20,718 nucleotides of DNA from Lachnoclostridium sp. UBA1241 (GCA_002308955.1 DBWJ01000074.1:21052-41769); one strand, 5' to 3'. Counted from the stretch's first letter, positions 1 to 6,744 are shown. Notes: a model not told the origin generated them from the letters alone. A program made the numbers and translations.

Positions 1-236
1 CCGCCGGCGGCCGGCCTCACATTTTTCGTAGCGGCCCTGCCCTCCGGAATGGCTTCATAGCCGGCCTTCCCAACTGCCGCGCAGATTTCCTCCGCGCTCG
101 CGGTTCCCTCAACGGTCATCGAGTTCGTCAGAAGGCTTACCGCGCACTCCGTAACGCCCGGCACCTTTCTGACCGCGCGCTCAACCGCGGCGCTGCACGC
201 CGCGCAGGACATTCCGTTTACCTGGTATCGTTTCAT
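1..236 (-). CDS. copA: Copper-type P-ATPase, N-terminal HMA domain (partial, runs off left edge)
   Basis: The first 78 codons of a gene that continues beyond the window. The protein opens MKRYQVNGMSCAACSAAVER, a heavy-metal-associated (HMA) fold with the metal-binding GMSCAAC motif at residues 8-14, followed by the usual GYEA segment near residue 64. HMA domains bind Cu(I) and sit at the N-terminus of CopA-type P1B ATPases, which pump copper out across the cytoplasmic membrane; stand-alone chaperones (CopZ) usually end at about residue 70, whereas this frame runs on without a stop, so an ATPase is more likely. The ATG at 236 follows a GGAG ribosome site. It begins only 21 bases after the stop of the kinase gene, so it is probably the third gene of that operon. 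The ATPase core itself is not visible, hence some doubt on the exact product. Confidence 0.8.
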   Translation of the reverse strand, partial: MKRYQVNGMSCAACSAAVERAVRKVPGVTECAVSLLTNSMTVEGTASAEEICAAVGKAGYEAIPEGRAATKNVRPAAG

Positions 237-257
237 AAATACTCCTTCGCGTTCTCC

Positions 258-1070
258 TTATACACGTTGGAAAAGATACGCATACTTTCTGCGCATCTGC
301 ATAATGATTTCAATCACACGGGCTCTCGTCTGTTCGTCATAGATGTCGGCGGCATTCACGATATCGCAAACCTCCTGATACGTGAAGGAAAACCGCACGT
401 GCTTTCCGTAGAGCTGCTCGGCGATGCTTAACTGCTCGGCGAAATCGTCGCAGAAGGTCTTCGGTTTCACCTGCGGAATCATGGAAACCGCGTCCCTGCC
501 CATCGGAAAATCCATCCTTGTATCGGAAAGAAGCCCGCCGCCGTTATCAAAAACCGGCGCAAGCGAAAACCCTCCGCGCGCATCCTCTAAAACCGCGATG
601 TTATGCGTATGCCGGTCCTCGTTCAGAAACAGGCTGTCCACGGTCAGCAGCTTGCTCATATAAATCCCGAACCCCGTAATTCCGGTCACGCGTTCCACCT
701 GCTCGCAAAGAATCCGCAGGCGCTCCGTGTGGTCCTCCGTCCGGTAAATCACACGGTTCAGGCCCTCGCCGTATACACGCTTAAACAACTGCTCGAGTGT
801 AATCAGCGACTTTCCCTCCGTAAAGTCCGCACTCTTACAGCCGTTATAAACATTGCCGTTATACTCAATCTGCTCGAATTCGTAATCGACATACTCCGAC
901 GGCTCCAGATCGGAGAATCGAAGCAGTTTCGAAACCGCATACTCCGCTAGCCCCTCGTAGCCGAGATAATCGGCTTTGTACCAGATTCCGTCCCGTTGGA
1001 ACTTCAACTGGTTCCCCTTCGAGGAGGCCCGGTTCAGTTCAAATTTATCTTCTTCGAACAGTTTAATCAT
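258..1070 (-). CDS. Minimal HipA-type (CtkA-like) Ser/Thr kinase
   Basis: A 270-residue protein with the catalytic core of the HipA/CtkA kinase family. Visible landmarks are DRHTHN at 152-157 (catalytic Asp152, Asn157), FDNG at 174-177 (Mg-binding Asp175) and a likely ATP-contacting Lys32 in WYKAD followed by a conserved Glu in GYEGLAE. HipA kinases phosphorylate cytoplasmic targets such as aminoacyl-tRNA synthetases and act as toxins checked by a DNA-binding partner; some relatives are not toxins. It is shorter than canonical HipA (about 440 residues) and lacks the N-terminal subdomain; residues resembling that part are found in the HTH partner encoded two bases upstream. The two genes are clearly co-translated (TAA CA ATG). 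Target and toxicity cannot be judged from sequence. Family assignment is fairly sure; calling it a toxin is inference. Confidence 0.75.
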   Translation of the reverse strand: MIKLFEEDKFELNRASSKGNQLKFQRDGIWYKADYLGYEGLAEYAVSKLLRFSDLEPSEYVDYEFEQIEYNGNVYNGCKSADFTEGKSLITLEQLFKRVYGEGLNRVIYRTEDHTERLRILCEQVERVTGITGFGIYMSKLLTVDSLFLNEDRHTHNIAVLEDARGGFSLAPVFDNGGGLLSDTRMDFPMGRDAVSMIPQVKPKTFCDDFAEQLSIAEQLYGKHVRFSFTYQEVCDIVNAADIYDEQTRARVIEIIMQMRRKYAYLFQRV

Positions 1071-1072
1071 TG

Positions 1073-1684
1073 TTATCGCTCAACCTTCACCCAGAACCGG
1101 TCCTCAGCCATCCTGCCGCCGGTCTTTTCGATAATCATAATCGGATCGTAGAAAGGAATATCAAGCCGTTTCAACTCCAGCTTCAGCATATCCCTGCTCC
1201 GCGGGAAGCAGCGGGACTCCAGAAATTCCTCGTAGTCCTCGTAGCTCGGCTCCGTATTCACTCCAAATGCGCGGTGCAGCGGGTTTTCCACATAATTGTA
1301 GACCTTCACCTCGCGCGTGAGCTCATCAACGTCGATGACCGAGCATACCAGACTGTCACAGCAGTACCACAGCCTAAGCCCCCGTCCCTTGGGCGGTACC
1401 TGAAGCTTCTCGGGAAGCTTCGGCTGCCGCTCCCGTATCTCAAGGAGCGTCACGATCGGTCCCGTGATATCGCCTTCCGTCGCCTCCCAGTTTTCCACGG
1501 TACGCTTCGACACCCGTACCAGGTCGGCAAATTCCTTCTGTGTCATGCCGAGGGCGCTTCGGACGCGCTTCACATCCGCTCCTGTCAGTTTATTGTTTAT
1601 AACATATTCATTCATTGCCTTTACGGCCTTTCCGGTTTCTATCTTAACGTTCATTCCGGATCTTAATCCGATTTCTGCCTTCAC
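1073..1684 (-). CDS. HTH (XRE-type) regulator fused to a HipA/CtkA-associated module
   Basis: A 203-residue protein (from the GTG at 1684). Residues about 33-70 form a helix-turn-helix of the HigA/YiaG kind (TGADVKRVRSALGMTQKEFA, then SKRTVENWE). Residues about 100-203 form a second domain; its pattern ESRCFPRSRDMLKLELKRLD...DRFWVK resembles the N-terminal module normally found at the start of Clostridial HipA-like kinases (an R-x-x-P-x-S-R-x-x-L helix and a D-x-(Y/F)-W ending). It is probably the DNA-binding partner and autorepressor of the kinase gene just downstream. The start is uncertain: ATG codons at 1654 and 1615 are alternatives, and none of the three has a strong ribosome site; all keep the HTH. 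The promoter at 1723-1751 carries two direct repeats that fit an autoregulatory operator. Confidence 0.8.
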   Translation of the reverse strand: MKAEIGLRSGMNVKIETGKAVKAMNEYVINNKLTGADVKRVRSALGMTQKEFADLVRVSKRTVENWEATEGDITGPIVTLLEIRERQPKLPEKLQVPPKGRGLRLWYCCDSLVCSVIDVDELTREVKVYNYVENPLHRAFGVNTEPSYEDYEEFLESRCFPRSRDMLKLELKRLDIPFYDPIMIIEKTGGRMAEDRFWVKVER

Positions 1685-1722
1685 AACCCGGATTTCAATC
1701 CTGTTTCCACCTTTACGAATCT

Positions 1723-1777
1723 AACATATCACAAATTTTTCGGTAAAACAAGCGGTTTTTGTCACAAATTTTTCGGT
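1723..1777 (-). promoter_or_regulatory. Promoter and putative operator of the HTH-kinase operon
   Basis: On the minus strand a -35 TTGTTT (1746-1751) and -10 TATGTT (1723-1728) are separated by exactly 17 bases. A 16-base direct repeat, ACCGAAAAATTTGTGA, occurs at 1729-1744, filling the spacer, and again at 1762-1777 just upstream of the -35 box; the copies are identical and 33 bases apart (about three helical turns). A repressor bound here would block RNA polymerase. That the HTH protein encoded downstream binds it is inference. Confidence 0.6.
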
Positions 1778-1792
1778 TTTTGCGTAAAATAC

Positions 1793-1827
1793 CACCCGCG
1801 GACCTCCTCTTCGGGGATACGCGGGTG
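1793..1827 (-). terminator. Probable terminator of the CDF operon
   Basis: An 8-bp inverted repeat, CACCCGCG at 1793-1800 and CGCGGGTG at 1820-1827, lies just past the CDF stop codon. On the minus strand it is followed by TATTTTAC, a weak T-tract, so termination may be partial. Confidence 0.55.
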
Positions 1828-1841
1828 CGGTAATTTCGAGT

Positions 1842-3017
1842 TCAATTTTTCGAGCTCATCTTGTAATCGACTTCAATCACGCAGAAGACTTTCTCGGGAA
1901 CGCGCTCCGAAACCTCCTTCCGGATGCGGCGAAGGATTTCTTCGTTTTCGCCGGATAATCGGAACGGAACGACGATGTCGAAGATGAGATTGGTATGCGT
2001 CGGACCTTTTACAACCCGGAAATCGTGCATCGAGAGTTCGCTGTCGATTCCGGTGACGACTTCGTTCACAACGCCCTTCAGGCGGTCGACGTCGGGGTCG
2101 GTCGTGACGACCGGATCCATGTGGATTGTCGCAAGGCAGGAAAGCTTGCGGGATATCGTATGCTCGAGGTTATCGATGATATCGTGAAGGGCAAGCACGT
2201 CGCCTTCGGCAGGCACTTCCGCATGGAGCGAAATCATACGGCGGCCCGGGCCGTAATCGTGCACGATCAGGTCATGGCAGCCGAGGATGTTTTCATCAAA
2301 ACCGCATACAAGCTCCTCTACCGAGCGGACAAATTCCGGTTCCGGCGGAGCGCCGAGAAGCGGGTCGATCGTCTCTTTGGCTGCGCGGATGCCTGCGATC
2401 AGGATGAAGATGCCGACGATGATGCCGAACCAGCCGTCGAGCTTCCACGAGAAGAAATGCTCGAGAATCGTGGCAAGCAGCACGGCGCTCGTTGCGATGC
2501 AGTCGCTTAAGCTGTCGGTCGCGGTTGCCCGGAGTGTGGCCGAATCAATCTTCTTTCCGATGCGGCTGTTGTAAAAGGACATGTAGCATTTGACGAGAAT
2601 CGAAGCAATCAGGATGATGATTACGACAATCGACCAGGTGGTCGATGCGGGATGGAGGACCTTGCCGACGGACTCCTTAATCAGTTCGTAGGCCATCACC
2701 AGGATGACGCCCGAGATGATCAGTCCGGCAAGGTATTCCATACGGCCGTGGCCGTACGGGTGCTCTGCGTCCGGTTTCTGTTCGGAAAGCCGGAACGACA
2801 CGAGGGACACCACCGAAGAGCCGGCGTCCGAAAGGTTGTTGAACGCGTCGGCCGTGATGGCGATGGAGGAACTGATGATGCCGGCGATGAATTTGCCGGC
2901 GAAAAGCAAAACATTCAGAATAATCCCCGCGATTCCGCACAGCTTTCCGTACGCGGAACGCCTGCGGTCCTCGGGGAGGTCCTTTTTCACAAACAATTTT
3001 GCAAGAAGTGTAATCAT
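1842..3017 (-). CDS. Cation diffusion facilitator (CDF) metal exporter, probably Mn-type
   Basis: A 391-residue proton-coupled metal exporter of the cytoplasmic membrane. Several hydrophobic segments are visible (about 27-49, 97-112, 127-145, 174-187, 195-212), followed by a cytoplasmic domain that is longer than in YiiP-like proteins of about 300 residues and appears to hold a second alpha/beta module. The transport site reads N60-xxx-D64 in helix 2 (FNNLSD) and D168-xxx-D172 in helix 5 (DSLSD). Zn-type CDFs have D/H-xxx-D with a histidine in helix 5; the N-D/D-D set is the one described for Mn exporters of the MntE kind, so Mn(II) is the best guess. I chose the ATG at 3017 because it has a GAGG site and clears the upstream gene; a longer frame to 3086 would overlap it. 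It is co-transcribed with the small membrane protein at 3040-3288. Confidence 0.9.
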   Translation of the reverse strand: MITLLAKLFVKKDLPEDRRRSAYGKLCGIAGIILNVLLFAGKFIAGIISSSIAITADAFNNLSDAGSSVVSLVSFRLSEQKPDAEHPYGHGRMEYLAGLIISGVILVMAYELIKESVGKVLHPASTTWSIVVIIILIASILVKCYMSFYNSRIGKKIDSATLRATATDSLSDCIATSAVLLATILEHFFSWKLDGWFGIIVGIFILIAGIRAAKETIDPLLGAPPEPEFVRSVEELVCGFDENILGCHDLIVHDYGPGRRMISLHAEVPAEGDVLALHDIIDNLEHTISRKLSCLATIHMDPVVTTDPDVDRLKGVVNEVVTGIDSELSMHDFRVVKGPTHTNLIFDIVVPFRLSGENEEILRRIRKEVSERVPEKVFCVIEVDYKMSSKN

Positions 3018-3039
3018 AAGTGCCTCGTGGGTCAGATGT

Positions 3040-3288
3040 TTATTTCTGCTGCTCCGCAGTTGTACCGAAGTTTGCGGAGAAGTCATCCAGCGTTTGCTTG
3101 ATTTGGATTTTGGTCAGCATGGAAACATACCACCAGTAGGAAAGAATCAGTCCGCCGATGATGCACACAACCGCCAGCGGCCCGCTCGAATCAGCCACCA
3201 AAAGCCCCATAATAACGGATGCTGCGACTCCCAGCCAGAGTCCGACTTTCGTCATCAACACTAATCTCCGAGCATTGTACCAAGCCAT
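3040..3288 (-). CDS. Small two-helix membrane protein of unknown function
   Basis: An 82-residue protein that I do not recognise. It has two hydrophobic stretches (about residues 14-31 and 36-56) flanked by positive residues at the N-terminus, and a polar tail ending FGTTAEQQK. A clear GGGGGT ribosome site lies six bases before the ATG. It precedes the CDF exporter by 22 bases on the same strand and probably shares its promoter, so a link to metal export or to the membrane is possible but unproved. Confidence 0.75.
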   Translation of the reverse strand: MAWYNARRLVLMTKVGLWLGVAASVIMGLLVADSSGPLAVVCIIGGLILSYWWYVSMLTKIQIKQTLDDFSANFGTTAEQQK

Positions 3289-3396
3289 AACATTACCCCC
3301 TGTTGAAATATCTTTGAGACGATTCTCCAGTTCTTTGAAATGTCTTCCGCTCTTTGGAAAAGCCTCACCTCATCAAAGGACTGTTTTCAACGGATT

Positions 3397-3425
3397 ATTG
3401 TAGCACAACCGGGATGAAAAGAAAA
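3397..3425 (-). promoter_or_regulatory. Putative promoter of the small membrane protein-CDF operon
   Basis: On the minus strand a good -10 TACAAT (3397-3402) is preceded at 17 bases by a poor -35 TTTTCT (3420-3425). The predicted leader is about 100 bases. The region between it and the start codon shows no recognised riboswitch. Confidence 0.45.
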
Positions 3426-3462
3426 CTGAAATCTTGGCCGGAACCGGCTTCTCGGGCAACTT

Positions 3463-3815
3463 GGCCCACCGGAGACGGGAATCCGCCCTCAAGGGGGCCG
3501 AATTGCACGGAGCCTCTACTTGCTATTTAGCAAGATCGGCCCACCGGAGACGGGAATCTGCCCGTAGGCACGCCGAACTTCGCGGAACCACTACTCTCAA
3601 TTAAGCAAGTATGGCCCCCCTGGAAGCCAAATCGGCTTCCAAGGGGGCCGTTTCCGCGAAAACGGAAGCTTTGCGGAAGGCAACCGCGGCCCACCGGAAA
3701 GCCAAAACCGCCCGTAGGCACGCCGAATTGCGCGGAGCCTCTGCTTGCTATATGGCAACCGCGGCCCACCGGAGACGGGAATCCGCCTGTAGGGGGGCCG
3801 GAGACGGCCCCCGCC
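3463..3815. repeat. 75-bp tandem repeat array, five units
   Basis: Units begin at 3463, 3538, 3613, 3688 and 3763, that is, at exact multiples of 75 bases. Units 1, 2 and 5 share an identical 20-base opening, ggcccaccggagacgggaat; unit 4 diverges after ggcccaccgga; unit 3 is the most diverged but still keeps the register and a shared ggcaaccgc end with unit 4. Unit 5 is cut short near 3800. The array fills the gap between the terminator of the histidine-kinase operon and the promoter of the small membrane-protein gene. Units are adjacent with no unique spacers, so this is not a CRISPR array. 75 is a multiple of three and two minus-strand frames stay open for 80 codons or more, with a 25-residue periodicity (FGVPTG recurs), but no start with a ribosome site or recognisable protein family supports coding. 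Confidence 0.85.
3613..3649. repeat. Strong hairpin inside repeat unit 3
   Basis: A 16-bp inverted repeat with one mismatch and a 5-base loop: ggcccccctggaagcc, loop aaatc, ggcttccaagggggcc. It is present only in the diverged third unit of the 75-bp array. No T-tract follows on either strand, so it is not an ordinary terminator. Confidence 0.75.
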
Positions 3816-3837
3816 TGCAGACACCTCTCCGCATAAG

Positions 3838-3882
3838 AAAAAAGTACGGACCAAGGACGGCATAAAGCCCTTCCGGTCCGTA
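3838..3882 (-). terminator. Rho-independent terminator of the DUF4342-regulator-kinase operon
   Basis: Inverted repeat TACGGACC (3845-3852) and GGTCCGTA (3875-3882) with further partial pairing inside. On the minus strand the stem is followed by AC and six T residues. It lies 20 bases after the histidine-kinase stop codon. Confidence 0.9.
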
Positions 3883-3901
3883 GATTCTTGCAAAGTCCCT
3901 G

Positions 3902-5200
3902 TTATACCGTCTCCTCCCCCTGCACGGGCGTACCGGGCTGGAGGAATACGGTGAATCTGGTTCCGATCTCCTGACGGGAGACCACTTCAATTGTACCGCG
4001 GTGGCGGTCCACGATCCATTTCGCGATGGAAAGGCCGAGACCGGTACCTCCGGTTTTACTGTTTCTGGCAACATCGGAGCGGTAGAAGCGCTCGAAGATG
4101 TGCTGCACGTCCTCGCGGCTCATGCCGATTCCGTTATCCTGCACGGATACGTAAGGGCAGAGGCGGGAACGGTTGACCCCGACGCGAAGGGAGATCGTGT
4201 CGCCCTCGGTCGTGTATTTCGCGGCGTTGTCCACGAAGATGCGGACCGCCTGCTTCAGCATGCCGTAGTCGCCGTAGCACACGATATCGCCCGGCTCCTT
4301 CTGCAGCTCATAGGTATGCTTCTGGTCGATCATAACCGACTCGTCGTAGACCTCCTGCATAAGAGCGGTCAGATTGATGTTCTCCATGGTAAGATGCTGG
4401 CGGCCGGCGTCGCCGCGCGCGAGGAACAGTAACTGCTCCACAAGCGTATTCATGCGGTCGGACTCGCTTCGAATTGCAGCGATTCCTTCCTCCAGAACCT
4501 GCTGGTCTTCCTTGCCCCAGCGGTCAAGCATATCCGCATAACCCTTGATAACCGCGATCGGGGTGCGAAGCTCATGCGAGGCGTCGCTGACGAAACGCGT
4601 CTGCTCGCGGTAGGACTCGCGCATGCGGTCAAGAAGGTCATTCATCGCATTTTCAATTCCGGCAAGCTCGCTGTCGTGCGTCTCAAGACGCGGCGTGCCC
4701 GACTCCGCATCCAGGTGGCTGATGGCGTAGGTCAGATTGGCCATCTTCTCCTGCTCCCAGTTGAAGGTCGAGAGCCTCTGGGCCGACTCGGCCATCTCAC
4801 GAAGCGGACGCAGTCTGCGTCTTATCGGGAAGCGGTAGAACAGAAACGCCCACAGGAAAAGGAATCCTTCGATTCCGAGAATTCCCATGCTTCCCCAGCG
4901 GACGCAGTACAGGAATTCCTCGGACGGAATCCATGTGACGCGGTCCGTACCGTTGTCGAAAACGACTCTAAGTTGTTCTTCATCGTTATGGCGAAGATCC
5001 ACCATCGTCTTCGGAGAGAACTCCCCGAGGAGTTCCGTTTCCTGCGTATACACCAGCCCTGTAAGAAACAGCCCGCCGAGTGCAATATCGAAGAAAAGGA
5101 ATATCAGAAGAATCTTCCCCAGAAAGAGGCGGTGAATCTTGCCCGCGGTCGATTTCATCTTCCGCTTGCTTTCTTTCGCCTGCTGATCTGCCTGGTTCAT
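3902..5200 (-). CDS. Membrane sensor histidine kinase
   Basis: A 432-residue two-component sensor. Two transmembrane helices (about 28-50 and 104-124) enclose a short extracytoplasmic loop of about 50 residues, too small for a known PAS or Cache sensor domain. A linker follows, then HisKA with phospho-acceptor His209 in SDASHELRTPIAVIKG, and the HATPase_c domain with N-box Asn325 (FVDNAAKYT), G1 box DNGIGM (355-360), F-box (FERFYR) and G2 box GTGLGL (385-390). It is expected to phosphorylate the OmpR-type regulator encoded 49 bases upstream. The ATG at 5200 has a GAGGG ribosome site. The small sensor loop suggests it monitors the membrane or envelope, which is inference; the signal cannot be named. 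Confidence 0.95.
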   Translation of the reverse strand: MNQADQQAKESKRKMKSTAGKIHRLFLGKILLIFLFFDIALGGLFLTGLVYTQETELLGEFSPKTMVDLRHNDEEQLRVVFDNGTDRVTWIPSEEFLYCVRWGSMGILGIEGFLFLWAFLFYRFPIRRRLRPLREMAESAQRLSTFNWEQEKMANLTYAISHLDAESGTPRLETHDSELAGIENAMNDLLDRMRESYREQTRFVSDASHELRTPIAVIKGYADMLDRWGKEDQQVLEEGIAAIRSESDRMNTLVEQLLFLARGDAGRQHLTMENINLTALMQEVYDESVMIDQKHTYELQKEPGDIVCYGDYGMLKQAVRIFVDNAAKYTTEGDTISLRVGVNRSRLCPYVSVQDNGIGMSREDVQHIFERFYRSDVARNSKTGGTGLGLSIAKWIVDRHRGTIEVVSRQEIGTRFTVFLQPGTPVQGEETV

Positions 5201-5249
5201 TGCATTTCCCTCTGTGCCTGTCCTTCCGGAAACAAAATCCGGCCGGACA

Positions 5250-5936
5250 TCACTCGTCTTTAATCACGTATCCCACACCGCGCACGGTCTGAATCAGATT
5301 GATGCCGTAGGGCTCGTCAATCTTGGAGCGCACGTGGCGGACATAAACATCTATTACATTTGTCTCTCCGAAATAATCATAGCCGCACACCTTCCCGAGA
5401 AGCGTGTCGCGGGACAGAACAATGTTCCGGTTCTGTAAAAGGATCGTAAGAAGATCGAATTCCCTCTTGGAGAGTTCAATCGGCGTTCCGTCATAGGTTA
5501 CACTGTAGGCGGAAACGTTTACCTTAAGCTTGCCGTACGTAATCGCCGACTCATCCTCTGCGGGCTTCGCGGCGGCTTTTTTCTTGAGCGCCACCCGGAT
5601 GCGTGCCAGCAGTTCCTCGATGGCGAAGGGCTTTGTAACATAATCGTCCGCGCCCGAATCGAGCCCCGATACCTTGTCCATAACCGCATCGCGCGCCGTC
5701 AGAAGAATGACCGGAACATCCGATGTCTTTCTGAGGCGGCGAAGCACTTCGAGACCGTTCAGCTCGGGTAACATGATGTCCAAAAGGATGATGTCGTAAT
5801 TGCCCTCTTCCGCCATCGAAAGCCCGGTACGCCCGTCCATTGCCTTGGCGACCTCGTACCCCTCGTGGCGAAGCTCCAGCTCCGTAAAGCGGGCAATCTG
5901 CTCTTCATCTTCTACAATTAAAACCCGAACTGCCAT
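5250..5936 (-). CDS. OmpR/PhoB-family response regulator
   Basis: A 228-residue regulator. The receiver domain (1-120) has the acidic pair Asp10/Glu11, phospho-acceptor Asp53 in LLDIMLP, Thr80 and Lys102 (TKPF). The C-terminal winged helix (about 130-226) has the typical SKREFDLL start and ends DVYVRHVRSKID...VRGVGYVI. It binds DNA as a dimer on direct repeats. An AGGAGG ribosome site sits six bases before the ATG. It lies between the DUF4342 gene and its kinase in one operon; a candidate binding site for it is present upstream of that operon at 6650-6666. Confidence 0.97.
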   Translation of the reverse strand: MAVRVLIVEDEEQIARFTELELRHEGYEVAKAMDGRTGLSMAEEGNYDIILLDIMLPELNGLEVLRRLRKTSDVPVILLTARDAVMDKVSGLDSGADDYVTKPFAIEELLARIRVALKKKAAAKPAEDESAITYGKLKVNVSAYSVTYDGTPIELSKREFDLLTILLQNRNIVLSRDTLLGKVCGYDYFGETNVIDVYVRHVRSKIDEPYGINLIQTVRGVGYVIKDE

Positions 5937-5955
5937 GTAATCCTCCTAAGCGTAT

Positions 5956-5991
5956 GCGGACCACGTCAGTACCCTCTGCCCCGTGGTCCGC
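5956..5991 (-). other. Intercistronic hairpin before the response-regulator gene
   Basis: A perfect 10-bp inverted repeat, GCGGACCACG (5956-5965) and CGTGGTCCGC (5982-5991), lies between the DUF4342 stop codon and the regulator's ribosome site. On the minus strand no T-tract follows (ATACGCTTAGG), so a full terminator is unlikely. It could limit read-through, mark an RNA-processing point or protect the upstream message. Confidence 0.7.
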
Positions 5992-6011
5992 TCAGCGTTT
6001 TATTCTTTCAA

Positions 6012-6563
6012 TTACTCCTGATCGTCGCTGTAGAAGCCGCGATTGAAATCGCTTTTGAACTTCTCCGTACGTTCGGAAGCCCTGCTTGAAGCGTTGTTAA
6101 TCTTGTTTTCCTTGTCAAATGCGGGACCGCTCAAAGAATAGCGGAAGCCGAAGAACAATCCGACGATCATCAGAATTCCCATCAGCCAGAAGCAGGGGAT
6201 TAAAAGGATTGCCGGGATGATAAGCGGGATCCGTACAACTACTTCGGCGTCCTTCTCGATGTCGAGGCAGTTCACGCAGCCGGCCTTTATCATCTTTACG
6301 CACCAGCGGCAGAAACGTCCGAGCACTTCGCCGAAAGATTCGCTTTTTCTCGTTTCCTTCTTGGGAGCGCTCTTCTTCACCGGCTCCTCGTAATACTCTT
6401 CACTGTACTGCGCAACCTTGGGGTTGCGGATTCTTCCGAGTGCTTCCAGATACAGAACCGCATCCAGAATGTCGTCGTTATTGGCTGCGAGCGCTGCTTC
6501 AGCCTCTTCTCTCGTTACCATTACCTTTTCACAAAGCTTTGTGATTTTCTCTTCTCTATCCAT
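6012..6563 (-). CDS. DUF4342-like membrane protein with UBA-like N-terminus
   Basis: A 183-residue protein. Residues 1-45 look like a three-helix UBA/TS-N-type domain (VTREEAEAALAANNDDILDA...YLE). A charged linker follows to about residue 73, then a DUF4342-type region with a cysteine-rich stretch (FCRWCVKMIKAGCVNCL), a segment that ends in two hydrophobic helices (about 110-130 and 127-145), and a polar tail. DUF4342 proteins of Clostridia are often encoded next to two-component genes, as here, where it leads the operon with regulator and kinase downstream. Its molecular role is unknown; acting as an accessory or target of the signalling pair is inference from context. The start at 6563 has an AAGGA site about nine bases upstream. 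Confidence 0.8.
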   Translation of the reverse strand: MDREEKITKLCEKVMVTREEAEAALAANNDDILDAVLYLEALGRIRNPKVAQYSEEYYEEPVKKSAPKKETRKSESFGEVLGRFCRWCVKMIKAGCVNCLDIEKDAEVVVRIPLIIPAILLIPCFWLMGILMIVGLFFGFRYSLSGPAFDKENKINNASSRASERTEKFKSDFNRGFYSDDQE

Positions 6564-6612
6564 GATCTCGTTTCCTTTCTTTCCGCACGTCTTTCGTGCT
6601 TTCGATGGCTTT

Positions 6613-6640
6613 ATCCTACCAAAGCAAGATGAAATGACAA
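6613..6640 (-). promoter_or_regulatory. Promoter of the DUF4342-regulator-kinase operon
   Basis: On the minus strand: -35 TTGTCA (6635-6640), 16-base spacer, -10 TAGGAT (6613-6618). The predicted leader is about 45 bases. Confidence 0.65.
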
Positions 6641-6649
6641 TGTGGGAAA

Positions 6650-6666
6650 GATTAACGTTTGATTAA
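6650..6666 (-). promoter_or_regulatory. Paired TTAATC boxes, candidate OmpR-type regulator site
   Basis: On the minus strand TTAATC AAACG TTAATC: two identical hexamers whose starts are 11 bases apart, ending about 10 bases upstream of the -35 box. OmpR/PhoB-type dimers recognise direct repeats with about 11-base spacing, often in this position when they activate. That the regulator of this operon binds here is inference. Confidence 0.5.
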
Positions 6667-6715
6667 AAATATCACATTTTCCCCTGAAACACAACCTTAA
6701 AGCCGAGATTTCCGA

Positions 6716-6744
6716 TTGACTTCCGACCCGTTCTTTTATATAAT
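6716..6744 (+). promoter_or_regulatory. Sigma-A promoter of the DMT transporter gene
   Basis: TTGACT (6716-6721), 17-base spacer, perfect TATAAT (6739-6744). The start codon at 6798 would lie about 45 bases downstream of the transcription start. Confidence 0.9.

Noticed and set aside
3463..3815. The 75-bp repeats as a CRISPR array
   Set aside because: Units are contiguous, diverge along their whole length and have no unique spacers; no cas genes are near.
3527..3893. Minus-strand open frames of 80 and 98 codons across the 75-bp array as real genes
   Set aside because: The longer frame begins before the operon terminator and the shorter has no ribosome site; openness is expected for a repeat of 25 codons. 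Kept only as an open question in the findings.
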